Assembly: GCF_003258295.1 (NCBI RefSeq)
Contig: NZ_QKYN01000128.1
Coordinates: 203 to 44,687, forward strand
From: Streptacidiphilus pinicola
Lineage (GTDB): Bacteria; Actinomycetota; Actinomycetes; Streptomycetales; Streptomycetaceae
DNA length: 44,485 nt
Direction of reading: 5' to 3'
Part shown: one piece after another, positions 1 through 7,793 of the stretch
Layout of the letters: each line of letters starts with the position of its first letter
How positions within the stretch are numbered: position 1 is the stretch's first letter
Translations under genes and position numbers: made by a program
The notes under the pieces: model-generated
Seen by the model: the letters and a program-made list of their open reading frames with translations, nothing else
The model's database searches: none
What the model was told of the DNA's origin: nothing

Positions 1-846
1 GCGCCGGCCGCGGGCGCGGCGCACCTGCCCGTCTGGGCGTCCTGGACCGATGCCCCCGCCGTCCCCGCGCCGCTGGTCAGCGGCGTCCGGGCGATCCGGA
101 TGGGCGGCACCGCCTACGTCTTCGGCACGGACGCGACCGGTGCGATCCGCTACCTCACCCGCACCGGCGGCTCGTTCGGGCCCTGGGGCAAGCTCACCGG
201 GATACACGTGAGCGGCGAGCCCGCGCCGGTCGTGCTGCCCGGCGGTGTGCTGCGGCTCTTCGCCACCGGCACCGACGGCCTGATCTACCAACGCGACTAC
301 AGCGGTGGCGCGTGGACGCCGTGGAGTCAGCTCGACGGCCGCACCCATGTCGACTCCCCGCCGGCCGCCGTCGCCACCGGGGACCGGATCGATCTGGTCG
401 CCCGGATCGGCAACGACCTCGCGACCACGTCCTACACGGGCGGCGCGTGGACCGCGTGGGCCGCGGTCTCCACGGTCGGCCAGGTCGCCGGCGACCCTGG
501 GCTCGCCGCGGCGAACGGCGGCAAGGTCGACGCGTTCGTCGCCGCCGCGGCGGGAACGGTCCAGCACACGCAGCTGGCGGACGGCCTGTGGCACACCTAC
601 CGCTCGGTGAGCGGCGTCTCCGGTCCGACCCGGCCCGAGGCGGTCCAGCTCCCCACCGGCGAGATCTACGTCTTCTCCACCGGCCCCGGCTACGCGGCGA
701 GCGCCTCGGGCGCCAGCTGGATCCAGGGCACCCTGCCGTCCGGCCCCGCCTCGTCCTACGGCCCGGGCGCCTACGGCGACGGCGGCGGCATCACGTTGTT
801 CCGGGTGACGCCGGCCGGTGGCCTGCAGTTCACGCACGGAAAGTAG
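1..846 (+). CDS. C-terminal part of a secreted-type beta-propeller (tectonin/PLL-like lectin) protein, 5' end outside window
   Basis: The reading frame is open from base 1, so this is the last 281 codons of a longer gene; the ATG at 100 is internal. The protein is built of roughly 45-50 residue repeats, each with an aromatic pair spaced as WxxW or WGKL (GPWGKLTG, TPWSQLDG, TAWAAVS) followed by Gly/Ala-rich strands. This is the pattern of PLL-like or tectonin beta-propellers found as carbohydrate-binding tails on actinobacterial exported enzymes. No catalytic motif is visible in this part, so any N-terminal enzyme domain lies upstream. It ends 41 bp before prfB. The fold assignment is an inference from repeat spacing; the substrate is unknown. 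Confidence 0.6.
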   Translation, partial: APAAGAAHLPVWASWTDAPAVPAPLVSGVRAIRMGGTAYVFGTDATGAIRYLTRTGGSFGPWGKLTGIHVSGEPAPVVLPGGVLRLFATGTDGLIYQRDYSGGAWTPWSQLDGRTHVDSPPAAVATGDRIDLVARIGNDLATTSYTGGAWTAWAAVSTVGQVAGDPGLAAANGGKVDAFVAAAAGTVQHTQLADGLWHTYRSVSGVSGPTRPEAVQLPTGEIYVFSTGPGYAASASGASWIQGTLPSGPASSYGPGAYGDGGGITLFRVTPAGGLQFTHGK

Positions 847-875
847 CCGCGCGCCTGTCCGCTCGCTCGCTGCAT

Positions 876-881
876 TAGGCT
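876..881 (+). promoter_or_regulatory. -10 element of prfB, leaderless arrangement
   Basis: TAGGCT matches the TAnnnT -10 consensus and ends 6 bases before the GTG of prfB, which would put transcription start at or next to the start codon. There is no Shine-Dalgarno sequence in the gap. A weak -35 (CTGTCC, 854-859, 16-bp spacer) is possible. Confidence 0.45.
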
Positions 882-887
882 TGGCCT

Positions 888-2000
888 GTGGCAGCCATTG
901 ATCCTTCCGAAGAGCTCAAGTCGCTCGAGTCGACCATGCAGTCGATCGAGGCAGTCGTCGACCTGGACAGGCTCCGGTCCGACATCGCGGTCTTCGAGGA
1001 GCAGGCCGCCGCACCGTCCCTCTGGGACGACGTGGACAACGCCCAGAAGGTCACCTCCCGGCTCTCCTACCTCCAGGGTGAGCTGCGCAAGATCGAGACC
1101 CTGCACAGCCGGATCGACGACCTCGGGGTCCTGTTCGAGCTGGCCGAGGCGGAGGGCGACGCCGACGCGCGCAGCGAGGCCGAGACCGAGCTGGACTCCG
1201 TGCGCAAGTCCGTGCAGGAGATGGAGGTCCGTACCCTCCTGTCCGGCGAGTACGACGCGCGTGAGGCGCTGGTCAACATCCGCGCCGAGGCGGGCGGCAT
1301 CGACGCCGCCGACTTCGCCGAGCAGCTGATGCGCATGTACCTGCGCTGGGCCGAGCGCCACGGCTACCCGACCGAGGTCTACGACACCTCCTACGCGGAG
1401 GAGGCCGGCATCAAGTCGGCGACCTTCGCCGTCAAGGCCCCCTACGCCTACGGCACCCTCTCGGTCGAGCAGGGCACGCACCGCCTGGTGCGCATCTCGC
1501 CCTTCGACAACCAGGGCCGTCGTCAGACCTCCTTCGCCGGTGTCGAGGTGCTGCCGGTCGTCGAGTCCAGCGACCACGTGGACATCGACGAGAAGGAGCT
1601 GCGCATCGACGTCTACCGCTCCTCCGGCCCGGGCGGACAGGGTGTCAACACGACCGACTCCGCGGTGCGCATCACGCACCTGCCGACCGGCATCGTGGTC
1701 TCCTGCCAGAACGAGCGCTCGCAGATCCAGAACAAGGCCTCGGCGATGAACGTCCTCCAGGCCAAGCTGCTGGAGCGGCGCCGCCTGGAGGAGCGCGCCG
1801 CGATGGACGCGCTCAAGGACGGCGGCAGCTCCTGGGGCAACCAGATGCGCTCGTACGTGCTGCACCCCTACCAGATGGTCAAGGACCTGCGCACCGAGTA
1901 CGAGGTGGGCAGCCCGCAGGCCGTGCTCGACGGCGATCTGGACGGCTTCATCGAGGCCGGCATCCGCTGGCGCAAGGCCCAGGAGAAGGCAGAGGCGTAG
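888..2000 (+). CDS. prfB: Peptide chain release factor 2 (RF2)
   Basis: RF2 reads UGA and UAA stop codons and triggers peptidyl-tRNA hydrolysis on the ribosome. The 370-residue product has the usual RF2 length. The tripeptide discriminator SPF occurs in [11 protein letters not shown] and the catalytic GGQ in [20 protein letters not shown]; the C-terminal helix-rich region follows. There is no in-frame UGA near the N-terminus, so the +1 programmed frameshift that autoregulates RF2 in many bacteria is absent. The GTG start at 888 is chosen because translation from it gives the full N-terminal helical domain, and a -10 hexamer sits just upstream. The last 51 bp, including the stop, are repeated 81 bp downstream. 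Confidence 0.97.
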   Translation: MAAIDPSEELKSLESTMQSIEAVVDLDRLRSDIAVFEEQAAAPSLWDDVDNAQKVTSRLSYLQGELRKIETLHSRIDDLGVLFELAEAEGDADARSEAETELDSVRKSVQEMEVRTLLSGEYDAREALVNIRAEAGGIDAADFAEQLMRMYLRWAERHGYPTEVYDTSYAEEAGIKSATFAVKAPYAYGTLSVEQGTHRLVRISPFDNQGRRQTSFAGVEVLPVVESSDHVDIDEKELRIDVYRSSGPGGQGVNTTDSAVRITHLPTGIVVSCQNERSQIQNKASAMNVLQAKLLERRRLEERAAMDALKDGGSSWGNQMRSYVLHPYQMVKDLRTEYEVGSPQAVLDGDLDGFIEAGIRWRKAQEKAEA

Positions 2001-2081
2001 ATGCCGGCTGAGGTGAACAATCGGCGCAGCATCGAGGCCGGCATCTGTTGGCGCAAGGCCCAGGAGAAGGCCGAGGCGTAA
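1950..2081 (+). repeat. Duplicated 3' end of prfB (two 51-bp copies, 81 bp apart)
   Basis: Bases 1950-2000 (end of prfB, encoding [16 protein letters not shown] and TAG) recur at 2031-2081 with 47 of 51 identities; the second copy encodes [16 protein letters not shown] and ends TAA. The copies are in the same frame. The prfB TAG is followed immediately by ATG, giving a 26-codon frame (2001-2081) beginning MPAEVNNRRS. It could be a small ORF, a readthrough tail or a scar of duplication or site-specific integration. No integrase gene is nearby. Confidence 0.85.
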
Positions 2082-2198
2082 GCGGCGGAACACGCTTCGT
2101 GGCATCAGTGAGGGCCCGGTGGTCGGAAGTTGACCGCCGGGCCCTTGCCGCACCATGCTGGCCCGGACCTGAGTGGGGGCAGAACGGAAGGGGCGGGT

Positions 2199-2795
2199 GT
2201 GGCACGGGGACACCGCAGAAAGGGCAGCGGCATACGCATCGCCGGTGTCGCGTTGGCACTGGCGGGCGCCGGCTTGACGGTGGCGGGTGTGGCGAGCGCG
2301 AAGGTCGTCGACGGACCGGGCGACTCGTCGGTCGTTCCGGGCACCGCGTACGACAACGGCTCCGGAGACAGCTCCACCCCGGGGGTCAGCGTGAGCGTCG
2401 GGCTCCTCGGGGGCGGCGACGGCGGCGACAACAGCAGCGGAGGCGACGGCTCCGGGAGCGCGTCTCCCTCGCAGAGCGCCTCGGGCTCGGCGAGCACGAG
2501 CCCCTCGGCCGTGCCGTCCACCTCGACGTCGGGGTCGGCGTCCGCGTCGGCCTCCGGCAGCGCGAGCGGATCCGCATCCGCCTCGGCGGGCGCGAGCGTC
2601 AGCGCCTCGGCCTCGCCGTCCGGCGCGGGGGGCGACGGGGGTATGCCGTCCTCACCGCCGCCGGGTCGGACCCAGCTGGCCGAGACCGGGAGCTCCAGCA
2701 GCACCCCGATGATTCTCGCGGGCGGGCTCACCTTCGTGCTGGGCGGGGTCGTCTTCCGCTTCGGGCCGCGGGCGGCGAGCAGCCGTAAGCATTGA
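2199..2795 (+). CDS. Sortase-anchored, Ser/Gly-rich cell-wall protein (LAETG motif)
   Basis: The 198-residue product has a basic N-terminus and hydrophobic segment (residues 10-33, ending near ASA) consistent with a signal peptide. A low-complexity Ser/Ala/Gly spacer covers residues about 55-145. The C-terminus is a sortase signal: LAETG at 160-164, a hydrophobic stretch (about 170-187) and a basic RAASSRKH tail. LAxTG is the class E sortase motif of high-GC Gram-positives, so the protein is probably linked to peptidoglycan. GTG 2199 is preferred over upstream starts because a GGAAGGGG ribosome-binding site lies just before it. No recognisable functional domain is present; it may act as a wall spacer. 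A strong hairpin follows the stop. Confidence 0.75.
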   Translation: MARGHRRKGSGIRIAGVALALAGAGLTVAGVASAKVVDGPGDSSVVPGTAYDNGSGDSSTPGVSVSVGLLGGGDGGDNSSGGDGSGSASPSQSASGSASTSPSAVPSTSTSGSASASASGSASGSASASAGASVSASASPSGAGGDGGMPSSPPPGRTQLAETGSSSSTPMILAGGLTFVLGGVVFRFGPRAASSRKH

Positions 2796-2814
2796 GTCAC
2801 GCTGAGTGACGAAA

Positions 2815-2852
2815 AGGGCCCGGGTCCGATCAGTTGATCGGACCCGGGCCCT
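2815..2852. terminator. Bidirectional rho-independent-type hairpin
   Basis: An 18-bp perfect inverted repeat (2815-2832 with 2835-2852) separated by GT, rich in GC and flanked by GAAAA on the left and CTCGTGCTT on the right. It lies between two convergent genes and can serve both. Confidence 0.85.
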
Positions 2853-2871
2853 CGTGCTTGCTGTGGGCGCC

Positions 2872-3066
2872 TCAGGCGAAGGCGTGGCGTGCTATGACCA
2901 CGCAGGCGATCAGCGCGGCCAGCAGCGCGATCAGCGTCGCGGGGGACAGAGAGGCGAAGAACCCCTGCTGTTCCATCATGCGTGCCCGGCTGGCCCGGCA
3001 GGTGGGGCAGCGCCCCTCGCTGACGGGACCCGAGCAGTTGGCGCACACCAGGCGGTCGAGCGTCAT
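2872..3066 (-). CDS. Small zinc-ribbon single-pass membrane protein
   Basis: The 64-residue product begins MTLDRLVCANCSG and contains two CxxC pairs (CANC and CPTC, about residues 8-22), a typical zinc ribbon. A short basic linker and one hydrophobic helix (about residues 38-60, TLIALLAALIACVVIA) follow. The start at 3066 is supported by a GAGGAGGAG ribosome-binding site. It is divergent from ftsE. I do not recognise a characterised homologue; similar small proteins sit beside ftsEX in Streptomyces, in my recollection. The layout suggests a cytoplasmic metal-binding head tethered to the membrane. Confidence 0.75.
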   Translation of the reverse strand: MTLDRLVCANCSGPVSEGRCPTCRASRARMMEQQGFFASLSPATLIALLAALIACVVIARHAFA

Positions 3067-3099
3067 CGCGATCTCCTCCTCTGATGTGCACAACGCAGC

Positions 3100-3116
3100 A
3101 ACCCACGGGGTGGGTT
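3100..3116. repeat. Short hairpin in the leader of the zinc-ribbon gene
   Basis: AACCCAC and GTGGGTT form a 7-bp perfect stem with a 3-base loop, 34 bp upstream of the minus-strand start. It could be a protein-binding site or an mRNA leader structure; the rest of the 3067-3285 gap shows no gene. Confidence 0.35.
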
Positions 3117-3260
3117 CCCTCCACTGTGCCACGTCACGCGCGTTCCGGCTGCCCCTTGTCCCGGTTTGCCCATTACTGTCCGTGAACTCCCCCACGATTC
3201 CAGGCTCAAACCTGCGGGCGTGTGTGGGCTTCGCGTAAGGTCGGCCAAGCCCTGTCCGCC

Positions 3261-3266
3261 TACACT
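3261..3266 (+). promoter_or_regulatory. Candidate -10 of ftsEX
   Basis: TACACT lies 19 bases before the GTG start, predicting a very short leader without a ribosome-binding site. The -35 is not obvious. Confidence 0.3.
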
Positions 3267-3285
3267 GGCCCACCGTGATGCAGCC

Positions 3286-3975
3286 GTGATCAGATTCGAC
3301 AACGTAACCAAGACCTATCCCAAGCAGAACCGTCCGGCGCTGGACAACGTCTCGCTGGAGATCGAGAAGGGTGAGTTCGTCTTCCTGGTCGGATCCTCCG
3401 GCTCCGGCAAGTCGACCTTCCTGCGCCTGATCCTCCGCGAGGAGCGTCCGAGTACGGGCGAGGTTCACGTCCTCGGCAAGGACCTGGCCAAGCTCTCCAA
3501 CTGGAAGGTGCCGCACATGCGGCGTCAGCTGGGGACCGTCTTCCAGGACTTCCGCCTGCTGCCCAACAAGACCGTCGGCCAGAACGTGGCCTTCGCGCTC
3601 GAGGTGATCGGCAAGCCCCGCGGGACCATCAAGAAGGTGGTGCCCGAGGTGCTCGAGCTGGTCGGCCTCGCCGGCAAGCAGGACCGCATGCCAGGAGAGC
3701 TGTCCGGTGGTGAGCAGCAGCGTGTGGCCATCGCCCGCGCGTTCGTGAACCGCCCCATGCTCCTGATCGCGGACGAGCCCACCGGTAACCTCGACCCGCA
3801 GAACTCCGTCGGCATCATGAAGCTGCTGGACCGGATCAACCGGACCGGCACCACCGTGCTGATGGCCACGCACGACCAGGCCATCGTCGACCAGATGCGC
3901 AAGCGCGTCATAGAGCTGGACCAGGGGCACCTGGTCCGCGACCAGTCCCGCGGCGTCTACGGCTACCAGCACTGA
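3286..3975 (+). CDS. ftsE: Cell division ATP-binding protein FtsE
   Basis: FtsE is the ATPase half of the FtsEX ABC-type complex that couples division to activation of periplasmic peptidoglycan hydrolases. The 229-residue product has Walker A (GSSGSGKST), a Q-loop ([10 protein letters not shown]), the ABC signature LSGGEQQR, Walker B with catalytic Glu (LLIADEPT) and the switch His (ATHDQ). GTG 3286 is chosen because it gives the family N-terminus (M)[11 protein letters not shown]; the longer frame upstream has no homology-like sequence. ftsX begins 14 bp downstream, so the two are co-transcribed. Confidence 0.96.
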   Translation: MIRFDNVTKTYPKQNRPALDNVSLEIEKGEFVFLVGSSGSGKSTFLRLILREERPSTGEVHVLGKDLAKLSNWKVPHMRRQLGTVFQDFRLLPNKTVGQNVAFALEVIGKPRGTIKKVVPEVLELVGLAGKQDRMPGELSGGEQQRVAIARAFVNRPMLLIADEPTGNLDPQNSVGIMKLLDRINRTGTTVLMATHDQAIVDQMRKRVIELDQGHLVRDQSRGVYGYQH

Positions 3976-3989
3976 GTTAGGACATATCA

Positions 3990-4910
3990 ATGCGAGCCCA
4001 ATTCGTCATGGCGGAGATCTGGATCGGTCTCCGACGCAATCTGACGATGACCATCGCCGTGATCGTGAGCGTCGCCCTGTCGCTCTCCCTGGTCGGTGCG
4101 GCCATGTTGCTGAACTCCCAGGTCAACCAGATGAAGGGGTACTGGGGCGACAAGGTCGAGGTGTCGATCTACTTCTGCAACAAGAGCGACCAGAAGGACG
4201 TCAAGACCACCCCCAACTGCGCCTCGGGTGAGGCCACCCAGGCGCAGATCGACACCGTGCACGGCCAGCTGGACAAGAACCCGCTGGTGCAGAAGGTCTA
4301 CACGGAGACGCCCGACCAGGCGGTCGTGAACTTCAAGAAGCAGTTCCCCGACTCGCCGTTGGCTCCGTACGTCACCGCCAGCTCCTTCAACAACTCGCTG
4401 CGCGTCAAGCTGACCAACCCGGCGCTGTACCAGGAAGTCGCCAGCCAGGTCGAGGGACAACCCGGCGTGGCCAAGGTCGACGACCAGAGCGCCGTGCTCA
4501 AGCCGCTGTTCAACCTGATGAACACGGCCCAGTGGGTGGCCCTCGCCATCATGGTCATCATGTTCGGCGTGACGCTGTTGCTGATCGTCAACACGGTCCG
4601 CGTCTCCGCGTTCAGCCGGAAGCGCGAAACCGGGATCATGCGACTGGTCGGCGCCTCCAACTTCTATGTGCAGATGCCGTTCATCGCGGAGGCGGCCTTC
4701 GCCGCCGCGGTCGGCGCGGTGCTGGCCTCCGGCATGATCGCGGTCGGCAAGTACGTGCTGATCGACATGGTGCTGAAGAAGCAGATCACCCTGATCAGCT
4801 TTATCGGCTGGGGTCCGGTGATCTCGGTGATGCCGCTGCTGGTGGTCATCGGTGTCGGCATGTCCGCGCTGGCGGCCGTGTTGACCCTGCAGAAGTACCT
4901 GAAGGTCTGA
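3990..4910 (+). CDS. ftsX: Cell division protein FtsX
   Basis: FtsX is the membrane half of FtsEX. The 306 residues show a short cytoplasmic N-terminus, TM1 (about 20-42), a large extracytoplasmic loop (about 43-175) that normally recruits a cell-wall hydrolase, then three TM segments (about 178-202, 225-250, 270-295). The loop carries two cysteines (YFCNKS and PNCASG) flanking a charged segment, possibly a disulfide. AGGA lies 9-10 bases before the ATG. A strong terminator follows, so the ftsEX unit ends here. Confidence 0.95.
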   Translation: MRAQFVMAEIWIGLRRNLTMTIAVIVSVALSLSLVGAAMLLNSQVNQMKGYWGDKVEVSIYFCNKSDQKDVKTTPNCASGEATQAQIDTVHGQLDKNPLVQKVYTETPDQAVVNFKKQFPDSPLAPYVTASSFNNSLRVKLTNPALYQEVASQVEGQPGVAKVDDQSAVLKPLFNLMNTAQWVALAIMVIMFGVTLLLIVNTVRVSAFSRKRETGIMRLVGASNFYVQMPFIAEAAFAAAVGAVLASGMIAVGKYVLIDMVLKKQITLISFIGWGPVISVMPLLVVIGVGMSALAAVLTLQKYLKV

Positions 4911-4933
4911 CGATGCGTTGATCGCACGACGTC

Positions 4934-4969
4934 AAAGGCCCCGGAAGCACTACTGCTTCCGGGGCCTTT
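4934..4969 (+). terminator. Terminator of ftsEX
   Basis: A 16-bp perfect stem (4934-4949 with 4954-4969) with loop CTAC, GC-rich and ending in a short T run. Confidence 0.85.
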
Positions 4970-5005
4970 CGTCGAGTGGGGGCTGGTGTGACGGGCTGTC
5001 GCCCC

Positions 5006-5011
5006 TAAACT
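5006..5011 (+). promoter_or_regulatory. -10 element of the S41 peptidase gene, leaderless arrangement
   Basis: TAAACT ends 8 bases before the ATG at 5020 and no ribosome-binding site is present between them, so the mRNA probably starts at or near the AUG. Confidence 0.45.
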
Positions 5012-5019
5012 GTTCTGCC

Positions 5020-6129
5020 ATGTCCCCAAGCCGCCGCGCGATCCGCGTCCAGCTCGCGCTGGCGCTGCTCTTCGCCGCTGTCTGCGCGGTGGGCGCCGGA
5101 ACGGGCGCCTGGGGCAGCGAAGGTGGCGCCGTCAGCGCTTCCGCGCCGCGCCACAGCGGCGTCGGCGACGCCGTCGGCGACCGCTGGACGGCCGACTACA
5201 CGGCCCAGCAGTTCGCCGCCTACAGCCAGGAACTCGACGGCCACTACGTCGGTGTCGGGCTGTGGTTGGCGCGATCGCCGCAAGGTGTGGTGACCGTCAC
5301 ACGCACGCTGCCCGACAGTCCCGCCGCCCTCGCGCACCTCCAGGCCGGCGACCGGCTCAGCGCCGTCGACGGCACCGAGGTCGACGGCCGCCCGGTCACC
5401 CAGGTCGTCGCGCTGCTGCGCGGCGGCGCCGCGGGGCGGGTCGGCTCGGCGGTGACGTTGCTGCTCCAACGCGGCGCACAGCAATGGACGGTGGCGCTGC
5501 GGCGGGCCGTCCTCGACGAGGACGGCGTGCGCGTCGACCATCCCGAGGCCGGGGTGACCCGGATCAGCATGGACGCCTTCACCGTCGGCGTCTCCGAGCA
5601 GGTGCAGGCCGCCGTCCACCAGGCGCGGCTGCACCCGGCCGGCGGCGGCCGCGGGATCCTGCTCGACCTGCGCGGCAACTCCGGCGGTCTGGTGGCCGAG
5701 GCGGTGGCCACCGCCTCGGTCTTCCTCGACGGCGGCCCGGTCGCCCGCTACCGCCCGGAGGGCGACGGCCCCGAACAGGTGCTGCAGGCCGCCCCGAACG
5801 GGGACGTCACGACGCCGCTGGTGGTGCTCGTCGACGGCGGCACCATGAGCGCGGCCGAGTTGGTGACGGGCGCGCTGCACGACCGCGGGCGCGCGGTCGT
5901 CGTCGGGCAGCCCACCTTCGGGAAGGGCGCGGTGCAGGAGCCGCAGGCGCTGACGGACGGCGTGGTGCAGGAGCACACCGTCGGCCACTACCTCACGCCC
6001 TCCGGCGCCTCCCCCGAGGGCCAGGGCATCCAGCCGGACATCGTGGTCCCGCCGGGCGACAGCCCGCAGCAGGCGGAGACCACGGCGCTGACCGTCCTGG
6101 ACGACCTCACCGGCGGCGACGGGCAGTAG
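5020..6129 (+). CDS. S41 (C-terminal-processing) serine peptidase with PDZ domain
   Basis: A 369-residue exported protease: basic N-terminus and signal/anchor helix (residues about 6-30), an N-terminal helical part (DRWTADYTAQQF), a PDZ domain (about 75-160, with LQAGDRLSAVDG) and the S41 core. The Ser-Lys dyad is visible as GGTMSAAE (Ser277) and TFGKGAV (Lys302), with the usual 25-residue spacing. Members cleave proteins from the C-terminal side in the cell envelope. ATG 5020 is preferred over the longer upstream frame because only it begins with a signal peptide and it follows the -10. In its position between ftsEX and smpB it may process envelope or division proteins; that is inference. 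Confidence 0.92.
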   Translation: MSPSRRAIRVQLALALLFAAVCAVGAGTGAWGSEGGAVSASAPRHSGVGDAVGDRWTADYTAQQFAAYSQELDGHYVGVGLWLARSPQGVVTVTRTLPDSPAALAHLQAGDRLSAVDGTEVDGRPVTQVVALLRGGAAGRVGSAVTLLLQRGAQQWTVALRRAVLDEDGVRVDHPEAGVTRISMDAFTVGVSEQVQAAVHQARLHPAGGGRGILLDLRGNSGGLVAEAVATASVFLDGGPVARYRPEGDGPEQVLQAAPNGDVTTPLVVLVDGGTMSAAELVTGALHDRGRAVVVGQPTFGKGAVQEPQALTDGVVQEHTVGHYLTPSGASPEGQGIQPDIVVPPGDSPQQAETTALTVLDDLTGGDGQ

Positions 6130-6186
6130 CGGGCGCCGATAAGGCCGTGCCGACGGGTCGGCCGAAGTGCGAGAATGTCCGGCACT

Positions 6187-6672
6187 ATGGCGAAGAAGAA
6201 AGACGACCCGCGCAACAAGCTCATCGCCTCCAACAAGAAGGCGCGGCACGACTACAACATCATCGACGAGTACGAGTGCGGCATGGTGCTCATGGGCACC
6301 GAGGTGAAGTCCCTGCGCCAGGGCCGCGCCTCGCTCGTCGACGGCTTCGCCGAGGTGAGCGGCGGCGAGGTCTGGCTGCACAACGTGCACATCATGGAGT
6401 ACGCGCAGGGCACCTGGACCAACCACGCGGCACGCCGCAAGCGCAAGCTGCTGCTGCACAGGTGGGAGATCCACAAGCTGGAGCAGAAGCTGAAGGAGAC
6501 GGGCTACACCCTGGTCCCGCTCTCCATCTACTTCAAGGACGGCCGCGCGAAGATCAACCTCGCGCTGGCCCAGGGCAAGAAGCTCCACGACAAGAGGCAG
6601 ACCCTGCGGGAGAAGCAGGACACCCGCGAGACGGCTCGTGCGCTGGCGGCCGCCCGGCGACGCCAGGGTTAA
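6187..6672 (+). CDS. smpB: SsrA-binding protein SmpB
   Basis: SmpB binds the tRNA-like domain of tmRNA and delivers it to stalled ribosomes. The 161-residue product carries the OB-fold signatures [25 protein letters not shown] and RKRKLLLH, and a basic C-terminal tail ([17 protein letters not shown]) that reads the empty mRNA channel. The start at 6187 (MAKKKDD) matches the family N-terminus better than the in-frame ATG at 6175. Its RNA partner ssrA begins 113 bp downstream. Confidence 0.95.
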   Translation: MAKKKDDPRNKLIASNKKARHDYNIIDEYECGMVLMGTEVKSLRQGRASLVDGFAEVSGGEVWLHNVHIMEYAQGTWTNHAARRKRKLLLHRWEIHKLEQKLKETGYTLVPLSIYFKDGRAKINLALAQGKKLHDKRQTLREKQDTRETARALAAARRRQG

Positions 6673-6785
6673 AGAAGTGGACCACCGCCTCGGCGTGGCC
6701 GTACTATGGAGCCTGCTCAGGGTGGTCCCCACCATCCGCGAGCGGCCTCGAAGAGGCCTTGACAACTGAACAGCACACCCCACAT

Positions 6786-7155
6786 GGGGGTGATCGGTTT
6801 CGACTGGGGATGTCGAGGCAGAGGAAGCGAGCCGAGGAACGCGGCAATGATCTCGTTAACCATGTGTCGCAAAAAAATAATCGCCAATTCTAAGCGCGAG
6901 TCCTTCGCGCTCGCCGTCTGAGCGAGCCTCGAAGGTGTCAGACCGGGCGCGTCCCCGTCCCGGATCCTGGCATAATTTAGGGGACTCCACCGTTCGACCC
7001 GGTCACGGGGTCGTGCGGAAAACCAAACAGTGACTGGGCCCGTCGATAGCTTGTCTGCGTGACTGCCGGGGCCGAGAAAAGCACAGCAGACTGCGCTCGG
7101 AGAAGCTCTGGTTCCGCACCACAGGACGCGGGTTCGATTCCCGCCACCTCCACCA
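6786..7155 (+). ncRNA. ssrA: Transfer-messenger RNA (tmRNA)
   Basis: The 5' end GGGGGTG pairs with CACCTCC near the 3' end, followed by A and an encoded CCA (7153-7155). The GGTTCGATTCC T-arm is at about 7130-7145, and GGTTTCGAC near the 5' end is the conserved tmRNA opening. The tag frame resumes at GCC 6883 after an A-rich stretch and reads A-N-S-K-R-E-S-F-A-L-A-V before TGA (6919-6921). The start ANSKR/ANTKR is typical of Streptomyces tags, but the last residues are LAV, not LAA, and the tag is short. Together with SmpB it rescues stalled ribosomes and marks the product for proteolysis. Confidence 0.95.
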
Positions 7156-7165
7156 CCATGTGCAC

Positions 7166-7197
7166 AAAGAGCCGCCTGGCCTGCCAGGCGGCTCTTT
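7166..7197. terminator. Bidirectional terminator between ssrA and the convergent flavoprotein gene
   Basis: A 15-bp perfect stem (7166-7180 with 7183-7197) with a 2-base spacer, having AAA at one side and TTT at the other. Confidence 0.88.
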
Positions 7198-7202
7198 CGC
7201 GT

Positions 7203-7748
7203 TCACAGGGCCGGAGTGCGTGCTGCGTTCGCCTCGCGGAGGGCCAGGTTCCAGTCGAAGCCCGGGGTGCCGTCCTGGCCCGGGGCGGTGGTGGTGCCCG
7301 GGAGGACGACGCGGGCGCCGGCGAGCTGGAGGGTCTCCAGGGAGCGGGCGTACTGCGGATGCGCCGCGAGGGCGGAGTTGACGCAGGGGAGGGTGACGGT
7401 CGGGATGCCGCGGCCGAGGGCCTCGGAGGCGTAGCCGATCACGAACGAGTCGGTGAGGCCGAGAGCCCAGCGGTTGATCGAGTTGAACGTGGCCGGGGCG
7501 AGCAGGACGACGTCGGCGCTCGGCCAGACGTCGTCCTGGCCCGGGAGCTTGTAGTGCGAGCGGACGGGGGCGCCCGTGAGCGCCTCCAGGCCGGGGAGGT
7601 AGGGGTGGAGCCAGCGCGCCGCGGTGGGGGTCAGCCCGAGGCAGACCCGCCAGCCGTCGGCCTGCGCCTGCTCGACTGCGGTGGTGACGGTCAGCACGGG
7701 TTGCGCGCCGGTTCCGAGGAGATAGAGGACGGGTTGGTCGCCTGTCAT
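7203..7748 (-). CDS. Flavoprotein of the HFCD (CoaC/EpiD-like) family
   Basis: About 181 residues with the HFCD fold: N-terminal beta strand VLYLLGTGAQP, then the diagnostic APATFNSINRWALGLTDSF segment (residues about 82-100), similar to the APATANT motif of phosphopantothenoylcysteine decarboxylase, and TLPCVNSALAAHP corresponding to the substrate-recognition clamp with an atypical sequence. This family binds FMN and often decarboxylates cysteine residues or moieties; the substrate here is unknown. ATG 7748 is used; an in-frame GTG at 7757 is the alternative. It lies about 45 bp downstream of the monooxygenase gene on the same strand, so the two probably form an operon. Confidence 0.75.
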   Translation of the reverse strand: MTGDQPVLYLLGTGAQPVLTVTTAVEQAQADGWRVCLGLTPTAARWLHPYLPGLEALTGAPVRSHYKLPGQDDVWPSADVVLLAPATFNSINRWALGLTDSFVIGYASEALGRGIPTVTLPCVNSALAAHPQYARSLETLQLAGARVVLPGTTTAPGQDGTPGFDWNLALREANAARTPAL

Positions 7749-7793
7749 GCCGTTCACCCAACCCCGGAACGCGTGCGTCCCGCAACCGCACCG

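Noticed and set aside
888..1000. Programmed +1 frameshift in prfB
   Set aside because: The frame is continuous from GTG 888 and has no in-frame UGA in the N-terminal part, so no frameshift signal is needed.
771..2213. Long minus-strand open frame opposite prfB (and similar long antisense frames elsewhere, e.g. 7003-10182, 10310-12769, 32264-34789)
   Set aside because: Highly biased composition (Val/Leu/Arg/His/Asp-rich), no domains, and each lies exactly opposite a well-supported gene; a known effect of high-GC codon use.
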